From Betaproteobacteria bacterium (GTDB lineage Bacteria > Pseudomonadota > Gammaproteobacteria > Burkholderiales > Burkholderiaceae_C), in the NCBI GenBank assembly GCA_009927195.1, contig RFNL01000429.1:1-5257 (forward strand): 5,257 nt of DNA, read 5' to 3'. The stretch's first letter is position 1; every line of letters begins with the position of its first letter. The translations under genes were made by a program, and so were the position numbers. Positions 4,894 through 5,257 of this stretch are shown here, one piece after another. The notes under the pieces are model-generated. The model made no database searches, was not told the DNA's origin, and was given only the letters and a program-made list of their open reading frames with translations.

Positions 4894-5257
4894 CAAGCCA
4901 AGGTGTCGGCCCAGATGTTGCGCGCCCAGGCCAGGGCGTATTGCCCCTCCAAGGCGTTCGCTGCCGATGACACCCCGCCTGAACCAGGCACGGTGAGCAT
5001 GGTCTTTTTGTCGGCGTCGTAGCGGTGCACGCTGGCCACGTGGATCACGTCTTGGTCACTGACAAAGCTGTAGCAGGTGTTGTTGTAGATGGGCAAGGGG
5101 TTCACCGCTTTTCCGGTCAGCAAAGCCACCACCGCGGCCGCACAGGTTTTGCCATGCTGGTTGGCCATGTGACCCGACTTGGGCATGGCCGGCGCGACTT
5201 GGATCGAATCACCCAGCACATGGATGTTTTTCACCGCCACCGATTCGAAGGTCAAAA
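4893..5257 (-). CDS. soxF: FCSD-type sulfide dehydrogenase flavoprotein, C-terminal part (cut by right edge)
   Basis: This is the last roughly 120 residues of a flavoprotein homologous to the FAD subunit of flavocytochrome c sulfide dehydrogenase (FccB) and to SoxF. Visible features are the second FAD-contacting segment NIHVLGDS, MPKSGHMANQHGK followed by the CAAAVVALL helix, the FCSD-specific C-terminal segment NNTCYSF, and the closing YALAWARNIWAD. The cysteine in NTCYS corresponds to the distal cysteine of the redox-active disulfide next to FAD in FccB; its partner would lie in the missing part. The enzyme oxidises sulfide (FccB) or has an accessory sulfide-dehydrogenase role in Sox systems (SoxF), passing electrons to a cytochrome c partner. 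No start codon is in the window. Its stop overlaps the next ATG by one base. FccB is an equally good name; soxF is chosen because of the operon. Confidence 0.88.
   Translation of the reverse strand, partial: LTFESVAVKNIHVLGDSIQVAPAMPKSGHMANQHGKTCAAAVVALLTGKAVNPLPIYNNTCYSFVSDQDVIHVASVHRYDADKKTMLTVPGSGGVSSAANALEGQYALAWARNIWADTLA

Noticed and set aside
4894..4896. TTG start for the thioredoxin-fold protein
   Set aside because: It lies one codon upstream of an ATG that forms the TGATG overlap with the preceding stop, the more usual coupling arrangement.

Overview
The window is one gene-dense, entirely minus-strand stretch of a sox (sulfur oxidation) operon. Read in the direction of transcription (right to left) it holds: the C-terminal end of a flavocytochrome c sulfide dehydrogenase-type flavoprotein (soxF/fccB-like, cut by the right edge); a periplasmic thioredoxin-fold protein of the SoxS/SoxW kind; two small monoheme c-type cytochromes; soxC; soxD; soxY; soxZ; and the first 69 codons of soxA (cut by the left edge). 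High G+C, GGAGG-type ribosome binding sites and the soxCDYZA order suggest a betaproteobacterium, probably Burkholderiales (Comamonadaceae-like). That placement comes from gene order and protein character, not from a search.

Layout: genes overlap by 1-17 bases or are separated by at most 69 bases, so they are probably one transcript with extensive translational coupling. The largest gaps are soxD-soxY (69 bases), soxY-soxZ (49 bases) and the second cytochrome-soxC (42 bases if the ATG start is used). No gap exceeds 300 bases. No RNA gene, mobile element, CRISPR array or convincing rho-independent terminator was seen. The main promoter is expected upstream of the right edge, and soxX and soxB would be expected beyond the left edge.

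How the genes work together: SoxYZ carries sulfur intermediates on a cysteine near the SoxY C-terminus, visible here in the terminal GGCGG. SoxA, with SoxX, loads thiosulfate onto that cysteine and SoxB hydrolyses off sulfate. SoxCD, a molybdenum protein plus a diheme cytochrome c, oxidises the remaining sulfane sulfur. Having soxCD implies complete oxidation of thiosulfate to sulfate without obligatory sulfur globules. The FCSD-type flavoprotein adds a sulfide-oxidising or accessory function, the thioredoxin-fold protein probably maintains thiol redox state in the periplasm, and the two small cytochromes are candidate electron carriers.

Most of this is a known system. The less ordinary parts are the tandem overlapping monoheme cytochromes between the thioredoxin gene and soxC (one closely resembling the C-terminal heme domain of SoxD in the same window, the other with an atypical C-terminal half), the extra C-terminal cysteine pair of the thioredoxin-fold protein, and short AT-rich palindromic or repeated elements at gene junctions.
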